Source of the DNA: Arthrobacter sp. B3I9
GTDB taxonomy: Bacteria > Actinomycetota > Actinomycetes > Actinomycetales > Micrococcaceae
Direction of reading: 5' to 3'
NCBI RefSeq assembly: GCF_030816935.1
Contig: NZ_JAUSYO010000001.1
Span: 992,001 to 1,056,000 of the forward strand
DNA: 64,000 nucleotides
The notes beneath the pieces were generated by a model. The model saw nothing but the letters and a program-made list of their open reading frames with translations. It made no database searches and had not been told where the DNA came from. A program made the translations under genes and the position numbers. Position 1 is the first letter of the stretch. The number at the start of each line of letters is the position of its first letter. This document shows, piece after piece, positions 44,209-52,849 of this stretch.

Positions 44209-44964
44209 ATGAACAGTCCCTTCGCCGAAGCCATCCTCAACGGCTCGCTCCTGCTGGCCATCCCGGTGGCGCTGCTGGCCGGGTTGGTCTCCTTCCTGTC
44301 GCCGTGCGTGCTGCCCCTCGTGCCGGGTTATCTGGGCTACGTCACGGGGCTCACCGGGGTGGACCTCCAGAAGCAGAAACGCGGCCGGATGCTGGCCGGA
44401 ATCGGGCTCTTCGTCCTGGGCTTCTCCGTGGTCTTCGTGTTGCTCGGCGGGGCCTTCGGCCAGCTGGGGACGCTCATCACGGGCTCGGGGAACCGCTGGA
44501 TCACCCAGGTCCTGGGCATTTTGGTCGTCATTATGGGTGTCGTCTTCCTCGGGGGTTTCGGCTGGCTCCAGCGCGACGCCAAGATCCACGCCAAGCCGCC
44601 GGCCGGGCTCTGGGGCGCGCCCCTGCTGGGCATCACCTTCGGCCTGGGCTGGGCGCCGTGCATCGGCCCCACGTATTCCGCGGTCCAGCTCCTGAGCCTT
44701 TCCGGCGGATCCTCCGCGGCCAAGGGGGCCTTCCTGGCCTTCGTGTACAGCCTGGGACTCGGCATACCCTTCCTGCTGATCGCGCTGGCCGTGCGCCGCG
44801 GTGTCGGTGTGATGTCCTTCTTCCGCAAGCACCGGCTCGCCATCCAGCGCACCGGCGGCGGGATCCTGATCGTGCTGGGCCTGCTGATGGCCAGCGGTGT
44901 GTGGGGGACCTGGGTTTCCGGGTTGCAGTACTGGTTCCAAACCGATGTGAAATTGCCGATCTGA
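44209..44964 (+). CDS. ccdA: Cytochrome c biogenesis thiol transporter CcdA
   Basis: 251 residues, six membrane helices. Redox cysteines in LSFLSPCVLPLVPGYLGY-type motif (SPCVLPLVPG) and GLGWAPCIGPTYSA. Passes electrons from cytoplasmic thioredoxin to the ResA-like lipoprotein. The stop TGA overlaps the ResB ATG by one base, so they are one operon. Confidence 0.95.
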   Translation: MNSPFAEAILNGSLLLAIPVALLAGLVSFLSPCVLPLVPGYLGYVTGLTGVDLQKQKRGRMLAGIGLFVLGFSVVFVLLGGAFGQLGTLITGSGNRWITQVLGILVVIMGVVFLGGFGWLQRDAKIHAKPPAGLWGAPLLGITFGLGWAPCIGPTYSAVQLLSLSGGSSAAKGAFLAFVYSLGLGIPFLLIALAVRRGVGVMSFFRKHRLAIQRTGGGILIVLGLLMASGVWGTWVSGLQYWFQTDVKLPI

Positions 44965-46829
44965 TGAGCGAGCGAGTGAACGTAGAGAAAAAGACCCCCG
45001 CCCCCGGCACCGCGCACGACGGAAAGGCCGGCGGCCCGGGCCGGCCCGCTGCGGCCAAGGCGGACGCTGTTCTGCCGACGCTTGGACCGGTGGGCATGCT
45101 CCGCTGGGCCTGGACCCAGCTGACCAGTATGCGCACGGCGTTGTTTCTCCTGCTGCTGCTCGCTGTCGCTGCGGTGCCCGGCTCGCTGTTCCCGCAGCGG
45201 CCCGCCAACCCCGCCACCGTCACGCAGTACATCAAGGACCATCCCGAGTACGGCAAGCTCCTAGACTCGCTGCAGCTGTACGACGTGTACTCCTCCGCTT
45301 GGTTCTCCGCCATCTACATCCTGCTGTTCATCTCCCTGATCGGCTGCGTGGTTCCCCGGGCCATCGCCCACTACAAGGCCATGCGCTCGCAGCCGCCGCG
45401 CACTCCGGCTCGGCTTTCCCGCCTGCCCGAGTACGGCACACTGGTCATCCCCGCCGAAGCCGGGATCCCGGCGTCGGCCGCCATCACGCAGTCCGCAGGA
45501 CTACTGAAAGCGCGCGGCTACCGCGTAGACATCCGGGACCGCGACGGCGCGCGGCCGTCCCTGGGTGCGGAGCGCGGCTTCCTGCGCGAGGTCGGCAACC
45601 TGGTCTTCCACACCGCGCTGATCGGAGTGCTGGTTTCGGTCGCGATCGGGGGCCTGTTCGGTTACAGCGGACAGCGGATCCTGGTGGAGGGCGACACCTT
45701 CGTGAACACCCTCGTCGGCTACGACCAGTTCAACCCCGGCACGAACTTCCAGAGCAGCCAGCTGCAGCCCTACTCGGTCCAGCTGGACAAGTTCCAGATC
45801 ACCTTCGACCGTGAATCGCAGGGCAAATTCGGCCAGCCCATCGACTTCAAGGCCGACGTGACCACCAAGGAGTCCCCGGACGCGCCCGCCAAAAAAGAGG
45901 TGCTGAAGGTCAACGATCCCCTCTCGCTTGGCGGTACCAGCGTGTACCTCACCGGCAACGGTTACGCCCCCATCGTCACCATCCGCGACGGCGCCGGCAA
46001 CGTCGCCATGCAGGGCCCGGTCGTCGCCAAGCTCCAGGGCGAGAACTACTACTCGTCTGTGGTCATCAAGGTGCCGGACGCCAAACCCGAACAGCTCGCG
46101 TTCGCCGGCTTCTTCCTGCCCACCGCCTTCGTCACCGACAAGGGCGTGTCCTTCAGCGGTGACCCGGAGCTGTTCAATCCCCAGCTGACGCTGAACTCGT
46201 ACTTCGGTGACCTCGGCCTGAACCAGGGCGCCCCGCAGAACGTTTTCGAGCTCGACGTGCAGAAGCTCAAGCCGCTCAACGCGCGCAACCTGGAGGCCGG
46301 GGGCATCACCCTGGCGCCCGGGGCCAGCTACACCCTGCCCGACGGCAAGGGCTCCATCAGCTTCGACGGCGTCAAGCGCTACGTCGGCGTCGACATCCAC
46401 CACAACCCCGGACAGCTGGGCGCCCTGGTTTTCGCACTCCTGGCGGTCGCCGGGCTGGTCACCTCGCTGTACGTGGACCGGCGGCGCGTCTGGGTGCGGA
46501 CCGGGACCCACGAGGACGGCCGCACCATGGTGGAATACGGCCTTCTGGCACGCGGCGAAAACCACCGGCTCGCCGGCGAAGCGGCCAGGATCCGGGCGCT
46601 GCTCGCGGAGACATGGAAGCTCGGCGACGCCGCCCCCGACGCGACGCCGGACGCGGCAGGATCCGCTACGGCAGCAGACTCCCAGTCAGCTCCCAGCGGG
46701 AACGCGGATAATAGCCGTTCGGACGCAGCCGGGGCCTTGGCCGGCCGGGAGCCGGCCTCCGCGGACCACCCCGCAACAGACTTCATTCCGTCATCAGCCG
46801 GCTCGCCCGAGCCAAAGAAGGATTCGTAA
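44964..46829 (+). CDS. resB: Cytochrome c maturation protein ResB
   Basis: 621 residues. Three N-terminal membrane helices (MRTALFLLLLLAVAAVPGSLFPQRP; AIYILLFISLIGCVV; LVFHTALIGVLVSVAIGGLFGYSG), a large outside domain (residues about 215-480) with GQRILVEGDTF and NPLSLGG-like VNDPLSLGGTSVYL, then a fourth helix near 490 and a Pro/Ser/Ala-rich cytoplasmic tail of about 100 residues. Works with CcsB as the system II heme lyase. Confidence 0.94.
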   Translation: MSERVNVEKKTPAPGTAHDGKAGGPGRPAAAKADAVLPTLGPVGMLRWAWTQLTSMRTALFLLLLLAVAAVPGSLFPQRPANPATVTQYIKDHPEYGKLLDSLQLYDVYSSAWFSAIYILLFISLIGCVVPRAIAHYKAMRSQPPRTPARLSRLPEYGTLVIPAEAGIPASAAITQSAGLLKARGYRVDIRDRDGARPSLGAERGFLREVGNLVFHTALIGVLVSVAIGGLFGYSGQRILVEGDTFVNTLVGYDQFNPGTNFQSSQLQPYSVQLDKFQITFDRESQGKFGQPIDFKADVTTKESPDAPAKKEVLKVNDPLSLGGTSVYLTGNGYAPIVTIRDGAGNVAMQGPVVAKLQGENYYSSVVIKVPDAKPEQLAFAGFFLPTAFVTDKGVSFSGDPELFNPQLTLNSYFGDLGLNQGAPQNVFELDVQKLKPLNARNLEAGGITLAPGASYTLPDGKGSISFDGVKRYVGVDIHHNPGQLGALVFALLAVAGLVTSLYVDRRRVWVRTGTHEDGRTMVEYGLLARGENHRLAGEAARIRALLAETWKLGDAAPDATPDAAGSATAADSQSAPSGNADNSRSDAAGALAGREPASADHPATDFIPSSAGSPEPKKDS

Positions 46830-47944
46830 TGTTCCCCATCAACGAAACCATGGGCCAGTACAGCGAGCTGTTCATGCTCCTCGCGGCCGGCACCTATACC
46901 GTGGCATTCATCGCGTTCGCCTGGGACCTGGCCAAGAGCAGCAAGGTGCTGCGCGCCGTCGACCTTAAAGCTGCTGAGCTCTCCGGGGCCGCCGGTGCCG
47001 GAGCCACGCGCGTCCCGGTTGCTGCCGGCGTCGGGTCCACGGGTGTGGTCGATCGCGCCGGATCGGCCGTGGCCGGGCCCGCGGGCCGTGCCGAGCGTCC
47101 GTCGTCGTCCGTCTCCCGCGACTCCAGCGGGCCCGCAGCCGGAATCGGCGGAACCGCCGACGCCGGCATGCGCTACGCCGCCGAGCGCCGCGCGCCCGCC
47201 CGCGTTGCTGTCGCAGTGACCGTTCTGGGTGCCGCGATCCATGCGGCGGGCGTGATCACGCGCGCCCTGGGAGCGGGCCGCGTGCCGTGGGGCAACATGT
47301 ACGAGTTCCTGACCACCGGCGCCTTCGTGGCCGTGGCTGTTTTCCTGCTGGTCCTGATCCGTCGCGATCTCCGGTTCCTGGGGACCTTCGTGATCGGCCT
47401 GGCCATCATTATGCTGGTCGCGGCGGCTGTGGCTTTCTGGACGCCCGTGGGCCATCTCGTTCCCGCCCTGCAGAGCTACTGGCTGATCATCCACGTCTCC
47501 ATCGCAGTGATCTCCTCCGCCCTCTTCACGTTGACCTTTGCGATGTCCGCCCTGCAGCTGGTCCAGGCCCACCGGCAGAAAACGGTTGCAGCGGGGGGTG
47601 CGGACAAGCTGGGCTTCATGCGGCTCGTACCGTCGGCGCTCAGCCTTGAGAACCTGTCCTACCGGATCAACGCCATCGCCTTCGTGGGCTGGACCTTCAC
47701 CCTCATGTTCGGAGCCATCTGGGCCGAGAAGGCCTGGGGCCGGTTCTGGGGCTGGGACACCAAGGAAGTCTGGACGTTCGTGATCTGGGTGGTCTATGCA
47801 GGCTACCTGCACGCCCGTGCCACCCGGGGCTGGACCGGAACCCGTGCGGCCTGGCTGTCGATTGTCGGCTACCTCTGCGTGGTCTTCAACTTCACCATCG
47901 TGAACCAGTTCTTCAACGGCCTCCACTCCTACTCAGGACTGTAG
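46829..47944 (+). CDS. ccsB: System II cytochrome c heme lyase subunit CcsB/ResC
   Basis: 371 residues. The heme-handling WWD-type region is WGRFWGWDTKEVWTFVIW, with conserved His in HVSIAVISS and others in membrane helices; about eight helices in total. An unusual Ala/Gly/Ser-rich insert of about 80 residues (roughly 45-130) separates the first helix from the core. Last gene of the operon, followed by a perfect 20-bp hairpin. Confidence 0.95.
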   Translation: MFPINETMGQYSELFMLLAAGTYTVAFIAFAWDLAKSSKVLRAVDLKAAELSGAAGAGATRVPVAAGVGSTGVVDRAGSAVAGPAGRAERPSSSVSRDSSGPAAGIGGTADAGMRYAAERRAPARVAVAVTVLGAAIHAAGVITRALGAGRVPWGNMYEFLTTGAFVAVAVFLLVLIRRDLRFLGTFVIGLAIIMLVAAAVAFWTPVGHLVPALQSYWLIIHVSIAVISSALFTLTFAMSALQLVQAHRQKTVAAGGADKLGFMRLVPSALSLENLSYRINAIAFVGWTFTLMFGAIWAEKAWGRFWGWDTKEVWTFVIWVVYAGYLHARATRGWTGTRAAWLSIVGYLCVVFNFTIVNQFFNGLHSYSGL

Positions 47945-47988
47945 GGGCTGTCGGGGCGGCTGCATCGTCTCCCGGCCGACCCGTAGTC

Positions 47989-48036
47989 TGACACCAAAGG
48001 CCGCTAAGAGGTCTCCCTTAGCGGCCTTTGGTGTCA
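47989..48036 (+). terminator. Perfect 20-bp stem hairpin after ccsB
   Basis: Arms 47989-48008 and 48017-48036 are exact reverse complements with an eight-base loop; the core reads GGCCGCTAAG/CTTAGCGGCC. No U-run on either side. The rest of 47945-48265 has no gene. The core is shared with hairpins near 48.2 and 49.4-49.7 kb. Confidence 0.8.
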
Positions 48037-48226
48037 CATCGTCGGGGCCGGGCGGCGAAACCGGCCCGGGCCTTGGGGTTGGCACCGCCCGGGGCCGAGG
48101 ATTGGCACCGGTCCAAGCCCGGCCCGGCCTGAGCCCAGCCCGGGATGAGCTCGGCTCGGAATACTGTTCCGGGGCATCGCCCGGCGATTTGCCACAAAAG
48201 ACCGCTCAGGCGTCGTGCTTTGCCAT

Positions 48227-48262
48227 AAAAGGCCGCTACGGCGTCTCGCTAAGCGGCCTTTT
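48227..48262. terminator. Bidirectional hairpin AAAAGGCCGCT/AGCGGCCTTTT
   Basis: 11-bp perfect stem with a 14-base loop. Read leftward it ends in TTTTA, so it terminates the DUF559 gene whose stop is four bases away. Read rightward it also ends in TTTT. A degenerate half copy (CACAAAAGACCGCT) lies at about 48192-48205. Confidence 0.75.
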
Positions 48263-48265
48263 GCG

Positions 48266-49231
48266 TCACATCGTCGGCACGACGCGACGACCTCGGCCCC
48301 GGCGCCCTGCCGGGGCGGGACTCCATCCGCGGTCCCTAAGGGCAGCCCTGACCCGGACCACAGCGCTGGGCTCCATCCCCGGCTCGATCGGTGTCAGATC
48401 CCACTGCGTCAGGACGACGACCCGCCAGCCGGCGTCTCTGGCATTCTCGTCACGGAAGATATCGCTGCGTCGCTGGGCCGGAGTTGCATGGTGGCCGCCG
48501 TCGTACTGGATCGCTACCTTCTCGTCCTCGTACGAGAGATCAGGGTCCTGAAGCCAGCGGCCGTCCTGGTCGAATATCGGGACGTTGATCGCAGGTTCAG
48601 GCAGTCCATGGCAGAGCAGGAGGAGGCGAAGCTCGGTTTCTTTGGGTGAATCGGTGTTGGCGCGGACCAGGGCGCGCGCCCTCATGGCCCTCCGATAACC
48701 TGGGCGTCCCTGCTTGCCATCGAGGTACGCGTCCAGCTCCCCCAGGGTGGTCAACGGATTCCTCCGCCGAACGAGGAAGTCACCGGCAACCACTAGCTCA
48801 TCGGTGCTCAGGATGCCGGCGAGATCCAACCACGTCCGTAGAGGAGAGGTGCAAGCCACCCGACGACCGACAGTGATGTCCTCCGGCGCGAGCACTTGTT
48901 GGTGGCCCACGACATCCTTACGACGCACCACGCGCCGTCCGGGCTGCGTCGTCAGGTGGACGGCATTGCGGCGTTCGACGGCGAGCGGCAGAGGGAAGCC
49001 CCAAAGCACGGCTGCCGAAATGTGGCTTACGACGGCGCCGGTGGCGATCGTGAGGGCACGAACGCGTTCGAGCAGGCCGTCGTCGGCCTTGGCGGCGGCG
49101 CGTACTCCGTGGCACGGGCTGACCAGGTCCGCTGCGCGCGTCCGGCGCCGGCTCAGCCCAGCAGAGCGAGCCTGTGCCACAGTGAACGGTCCGGACATGA
49201 GGTGGTTGGGAAGGTCGTGCGGATGGCGCAT
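48266..49231 (-). CDS. DUF559-like nuclease-fold protein with AbiEi-type N-terminus
   Basis: 321 residues. N-terminal FTVAQARSAGLSRRRTRAADLV resembles the helix-turn-helix of AbiEi-type (type IV toxin-antitoxin) proteins. C-terminal DPDLSYEDEKVAIQYDGGHH fits the D...E-x-K core of PD-(D/E)XK/Vsr-DUF559 nucleases. No toxin partner gene is adjacent, so an antitoxin role is doubtful. Such genes occur as scattered single copies in Arthrobacter genomes; function unknown. Hairpin repeats flank it on both sides, suggesting mobility or a variable locus. Confidence 0.8.
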   Translation of the reverse strand: MRHPHDLPNHLMSGPFTVAQARSAGLSRRRTRAADLVSPCHGVRAAAKADDGLLERVRALTIATGAVVSHISAAVLWGFPLPLAVERRNAVHLTTQPGRRVVRRKDVVGHQQVLAPEDITVGRRVACTSPLRTWLDLAGILSTDELVVAGDFLVRRRNPLTTLGELDAYLDGKQGRPGYRRAMRARALVRANTDSPKETELRLLLLCHGLPEPAINVPIFDQDGRWLQDPDLSYEDEKVAIQYDGGHHATPAQRRSDIFRDENARDAGWRVVVLTQWDLTPIEPGMEPSAVVRVRAALRDRGWSPAPAGRRGRGRRVVPTM

Positions 49232-49800
49232 GGATGAATTGTGAGCTGGATCCGGGAGCGCTCACCGGTTATCCACAGAAGTTTCGCCTGTGGAGGGCTG
49301 GTGCCGTGCCGCACAGCCCTCGCGGGCCGGGCGGTAGCTTCATCGCTTCGCCGAAGGTGGCCGCTATGGTTACTCGCTTAGCGGCCGGATATGGCAAATC
49401 GCGGGGGAGGGCCGTCTCGCGGAGGAGGGCCGTCTGATTCGGTCTGGCTCACGTTAAGCCTCGGTTCGTCTCGCTCACCGTTTCGCCGAATATGGCCGTT
49501 ACTATGGCTCGGATAGCGGCCGTATGTGGCAAATCGCGGGAGAGGGGCAGCTGGGGCGGCCTCAGGGGGCAAGCGGGCGCAAAGCGGGGCCTGACCGCGG
49601 GGGAGGGCCGTGTGATTCGGTCTGGCTCACGTTAAGCCTCGGTTCGTCTCGCTCATCGTTTAGCCGAATATGGCCGTTACGGGGGCTCGGATAGCGGCCG
49701 GATGTGGCAAATCGTGACCAACGCGGCCGTTGGAAGCCGACCGGCGCTGGCGGGAGCCCGGTGGAGCCCGGTTGGGAAGACTCAGTGGAGCAAGAGAGGT
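49232..49800. other. 569-base non-coding region dominated by repeats
   Basis: No supported gene. The first 110 bases are unremarkable; the rest carries hairpin-bearing repeats described separately. Frames here are short and inconsistent between repeat copies. Confidence 0.6.
49359..49718. repeat. Imperfect array of hairpin-bearing repeats with 178-bp period
   Basis: Two long copies, 49425-49540 and 49603-49718, share about 115 bases with few differences. Each ends in GGCCGTTA...TAGCGGCC (49494-49521; 49672-49699) followed by TGTGGCAAATCG. A third, partial copy has GGCCGCTA...TAGCGGCC at 49359-49386 and the same ATGGCAAATCGCGGG tail. The same hairpin core occurs at 47989-48036 and 48227-48262. 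Confidence 0.88.
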
Positions 49801-50229
49801 CTACTTGACCTCGTCGGTGCCTGGCGTGCCGGCGTCGCCGGAACCGTGGGCCTCATCGGAACCGGAGCCGTGTCCCTGGGCAGGGCCTTCGCCGCCGAGC
49901 TTGCGGTCCTTGGCGTCCATCTCGCGCTTGAGCTTCCGGAGCCGTTCGGCTTCAGCCTGATTCCGACGCCGGATCTCAAGGTTCCGCAGGAAGTCCGGGT
50001 CGTCGTCCGGGGCGACGGGATGGCTGTAGCTGGCAGGGCTCGGACCGGTCCCGCGGGGGCGTCCGATCAGGAACCACAGGACGGCGCCGATCACAGGAAG
50101 GACGACCTGCACCACGATCCAGGCGGGCTTCGAAATGCCCTTCGTTTGGCGCCGGTCCGTGCGGATCACGTCGACAAGTCCGTAGACGAACACGACGAGA
50201 ACGGTAACGACGACCACTACACGGAGCAT
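49801..50229 (-). CDS. PLDc_N-domain small membrane protein
   Basis: 142 residues. Two membrane helices (VVVVTVLVVFVYGLVDVI; PAWIVVQVVLPVIGAVLWFLIG) forming the phospholipase D N-terminal (PLDc_N) hairpin without any nuclease domain, then a charged Arg/Lys/Glu helix and a Gly/Ser tail. TAGACT at 50236-50241 ends six bases before the ATG: leaderless. Stands beside the menaquinone genes as in related genomes; function unknown. Confidence 0.87.
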   Translation of the reverse strand: MLRVVVVVTVLVVFVYGLVDVIRTDRRQTKGISKPAWIVVQVVLPVIGAVLWFLIGRPRGTGPSPASYSHPVAPDDDPDFLRNLEIRRRNQAEAERLRKLKREMDAKDRKLGGEGPAQGHGSGSDEAHGSGDAGTPGTDEVK

Positions 50230-50352
50230 GTAATCAGTCTAGCGTCCGGGCGAGTCTCCGGCGCGGCCCACTGCTCCGGCCACAGGGACGCCGGGCCGGA
50301 GCCGCACGGACGGCCGGCGGGGCGCCCCGGCCGCCGGCGGTAAACTGGAAGT

Positions 50353-50661
50353 GTGGCATTCCTGAAATACTCCCTGATCCGGCTCGCACTGTTCGTGCCA
50401 TTGTTCGCGCTGTTCGTGTACCTGCAGCTGGGCTGGCTCCTCGCCGTCCTCTGCGCTGGCATGATGGCCTTCGCCATCAGCTACCTCTTCTTCCAGAAGC
50501 AGCGCGATGCTGCGACCGCAACGCTGCATGACCGGTTTTCCGGCAAGGTCAAGCCGCGTCGGTCCATGGGCGAAGTAGCCGATGCCGACGCCGAAGACCG
50601 CCTCGTCGACGCGAACCCGGACATCACCGTCCAGCGGGACAAACCCCGCAAGGATTCTTAG
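50353..50661 (+). CDS. DUF4229 small membrane protein
   Basis: 102 residues, two membrane helices (LIRLALFVPLFALFVYLQLG; LLAVLCAGMMAFAISYLFF) then a polar tail with DRFSGKVKPRRSMGEVADADAEDR. DUF4229 proteins are restricted to Actinobacteria and typically lie near menA, as here. TAAACT at 50341-50346 ends six bases before the GTG: leaderless. Function unknown. Confidence 0.9.
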   Translation: MAFLKYSLIRLALFVPLFALFVYLQLGWLLAVLCAGMMAFAISYLFFQKQRDAATATLHDRFSGKVKPRRSMGEVADADAEDRLVDANPDITVQRDKPRKDS

Positions 50662-50756
50662 AACGCAACGGTCCCAGGGGGGCCGGATCGCGCAGGACGT
50701 CGAGGCCCCACCGGGCTTGGGCGCCAGCCGCCGGCCAAACCGAGGCAAACCCGAGC

Positions 50757-51638
50757 CTAGAACCCGTGGCTCAGCACCAGTCCGAGCGAGAACAGGACGG
50801 CATACCCGAGGTTGATCAACCCAGTCTGCTTGAGTACCGGGATCAGGCTCTTGCGCCGCCGGCCGGCGATCATCAGCCAGGACGGCATCAGGCTGGCCGG
50901 AATGAGCAGCAGCACGATGAGCATCCAGGGCCGTCCGGGAGCCAGCACAATCACCAGCAGGATGGCCACGGCCAGCATCAGCACGTAGCTTTCGCGGGCA
51001 TGCTTGTCCCCGAGCCGCACCGCGAGGGTCTTCTTGCCGGCCTTCCGGTCCGTGGGGATGTCGCGGACGTTGTTGGCCATCAGCAGGGCGCACGCAATCA
51101 AGCCGGTGCCGATGGCGCCGATGATCGCCGCGAGGCTCAGCTGGCCCGCCTGCGTGTAAGTGGTCCCGAGCGTGGCGACGAGTCCGAAGAAGACAAACAC
51201 GAACACATCGCCCAGGCCCATGTAGCCGTACGGGTTCTTGCCGCCGGTGTAGCCCCAGGCTGCCAGGACGCACCCAATCCCGACGAGGATCAGCCACCAT
51301 GCCTGCGTCAGGATCACCAGCACGAGGCCGAACACCATCGCCAGCCCGAACGCGGCGAAGGCGGCGTACTTGACCTGCTCGGGCTTCGCCGCGCCGGAGC
51401 CGACCAGCCGCAGGGGGCCCACCCGGTCCTCGTCGGTGCCGCGGATTCCGTCCGAGTAGTCGTTGGCGTAGTTCACGCCGACCTGGAGCAGCAGGGCCAC
51501 GAGAGCGGCCAGCACGGCGTTCAGCAGGCGGAACCCGCCCAGCTCATATGCGGCCGCGGTGCCGATCAGTACGGGCGCGATCGCGGCCGGCAGGGTGCGC
51601 AGACGGGCGCCTTGGATCCATTGAGCGGCTGTAGCCAC
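50757..51638 (-). CDS. menA: 1,4-dihydroxy-2-naphthoate polyprenyltransferase
   Basis: Membrane enzyme attaching the prenyl tail in menaquinone synthesis; 293 residues, about nine helices. UbiA-family Asp motifs: NYANDYSDGIRGTDEDR and NNVRDIPTDRKAGKKTLA. GTG start with AGG upstream. Third of a leftward men cluster with menE 48 bases and menB further upstream. Supplies the quinone used by the lactate dehydrogenase and cytochromes encoded nearby. Confidence 0.95.
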   Translation of the reverse strand: MATAAQWIQGARLRTLPAAIAPVLIGTAAAYELGGFRLLNAVLAALVALLLQVGVNYANDYSDGIRGTDEDRVGPLRLVGSGAAKPEQVKYAAFAAFGLAMVFGLVLVILTQAWWLILVGIGCVLAAWGYTGGKNPYGYMGLGDVFVFVFFGLVATLGTTYTQAGQLSLAAIIGAIGTGLIACALLMANNVRDIPTDRKAGKKTLAVRLGDKHARESYVLMLAVAILLVIVLAPGRPWMLIVLLLIPASLMPSWLMIAGRRRKSLIPVLKQTGLINLGYAVLFSLGLVLSHGF

Positions 51639-51686
51639 GTTCAGTACCTCGTGTTGGTTCGGCGACGCCGGGAGTGCCCGGCCTGT

Positions 51687-52841
51687 CTATTTTCCCTGAT
51701 GGAGCTCTGTGAGCCGAACCGTCATGGCCAGCCGGTCGGGTTTCCCGTTGGGCAGCATCAGCAGTCCGCTGTCGGCCAGCACCGTCTTCGGAGCAAGCTT
51801 GCCCAGCGCCGGCGCCCAGGCAGCGCCTGCGGTGAAGTTCCGGATCCCTTCGGGGGAGCTGTCGGCCAGCGCCACATAGGCGGCGAGGGCCTGCCCCCAC
51901 TCGGACGACGGAACGCCCGCGACAAAGGCCGCCCGGACGCCGTCGAGCTTTTCCAGCTCGGCCTGCACGTGCGCGGCGGACACCTTCATTCCGCCGGTGA
52001 TGACCACATCGTCCGCGCGGCCCAGAACCACCAGGCGGCCATCACTGTCGAATTCGCCGAGGTCGTTGGTGCGGTACCAGCGGGTCCCGCCGTCCTCGAC
52101 GAAGGCCTCTGCAGTGAGTTCGGCGGCGCCCAGGTAACCTGCAGCGATCGTTGCGCCACCGAGCAGGATGCGCCCGTCCTCAGCCAGCCGGACTTCGACA
52201 CCGTCCAGGGGAACGCCGTCGTACACACAGCCCCCGCAGGTCTCGGCGGAACCGTAGGTGGTCACCACCCGTACACCGGCCGTCCGGGCCGAGGCCAGCA
52301 GCTCCGGGGGCGCCGGAGCGCCGCCGAGCAGCACGGCGTTGAAGCGACGCAGCACGGCCAGCGTGTCGGACGAGGGGGACTCCAGCAGCCGCTGCAGCTG
52401 GGTCGGGACCAGCGAGGTGAACCGGATCTTGTCCGTCAGTTCGAGCGCTGCGGCGGTGAAAGCCTCCGGGGTGAAGCCGCCGGTGCCATCCATGACCCAC
52501 GGCCGGGTCCCGGCGAAGAGGGAACGGACCAGCACCTGCAGGCCGGCCACGTACTGCACCGGCAGCGCGAGCAGCCACTGGCCCTCACCCTTGAGCGCCA
52601 GAGCGGTCGCCATCGAGGACGCCGCCAGGGCATCGACGCTCAGCACGGTTGCCTTCGGCGTGCCGGTGGAACCGGAAGTCCGCACGACGGCGGCGGCATC
52701 CTCGTATCCCGGGGCTGTCACCAGTTCAACGACGGGAGCTCCGTCCGGGCCGGCGGACAGCTCGACGGCGGGGCCCTCGCCGCGGAGGGCGGCGGCCAGT
52801 GCCGCAAGGGCCGGTTCTATCTTTCCAACGGAGGAAGTCAC
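51687..52841 (-). CDS. menE: o-Succinylbenzoate-CoA ligase
   Basis: 384 residues, an ANL-family adenylating enzyme shorter than most. P-loop VVRTSGSTGTPKATVLS, YGSAETCGG, YRTNDLGEFDSDGRLVVLGRADDVVITGG and the C-terminal catalytic Lys region (PNGKPDR). Activates o-succinylbenzoate for MenB. GTG start eight bases after the menB stop, indicating one transcript. Confidence 0.93.
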   Translation of the reverse strand: MTSSVGKIEPALAALAAALRGEGPAVELSAGPDGAPVVELVTAPGYEDAAAVVRTSGSTGTPKATVLSVDALAASSMATALALKGEGQWLLALPVQYVAGLQVLVRSLFAGTRPWVMDGTGGFTPEAFTAAALELTDKIRFTSLVPTQLQRLLESPSSDTLAVLRRFNAVLLGGAPAPPELLASARTAGVRVVTTYGSAETCGGCVYDGVPLDGVEVRLAEDGRILLGGATIAAGYLGAAELTAEAFVEDGGTRWYRTNDLGEFDSDGRLVVLGRADDVVITGGMKVSAAHVQAELEKLDGVRAAFVAGVPSSEWGQALAAYVALADSSPEGIRNFTAGAAWAPALGKLAPKTVLADSGLLMLPNGKPDRLAMTVRLTELHQGK

Positions 52842-52849
52842 GGCGTGCC

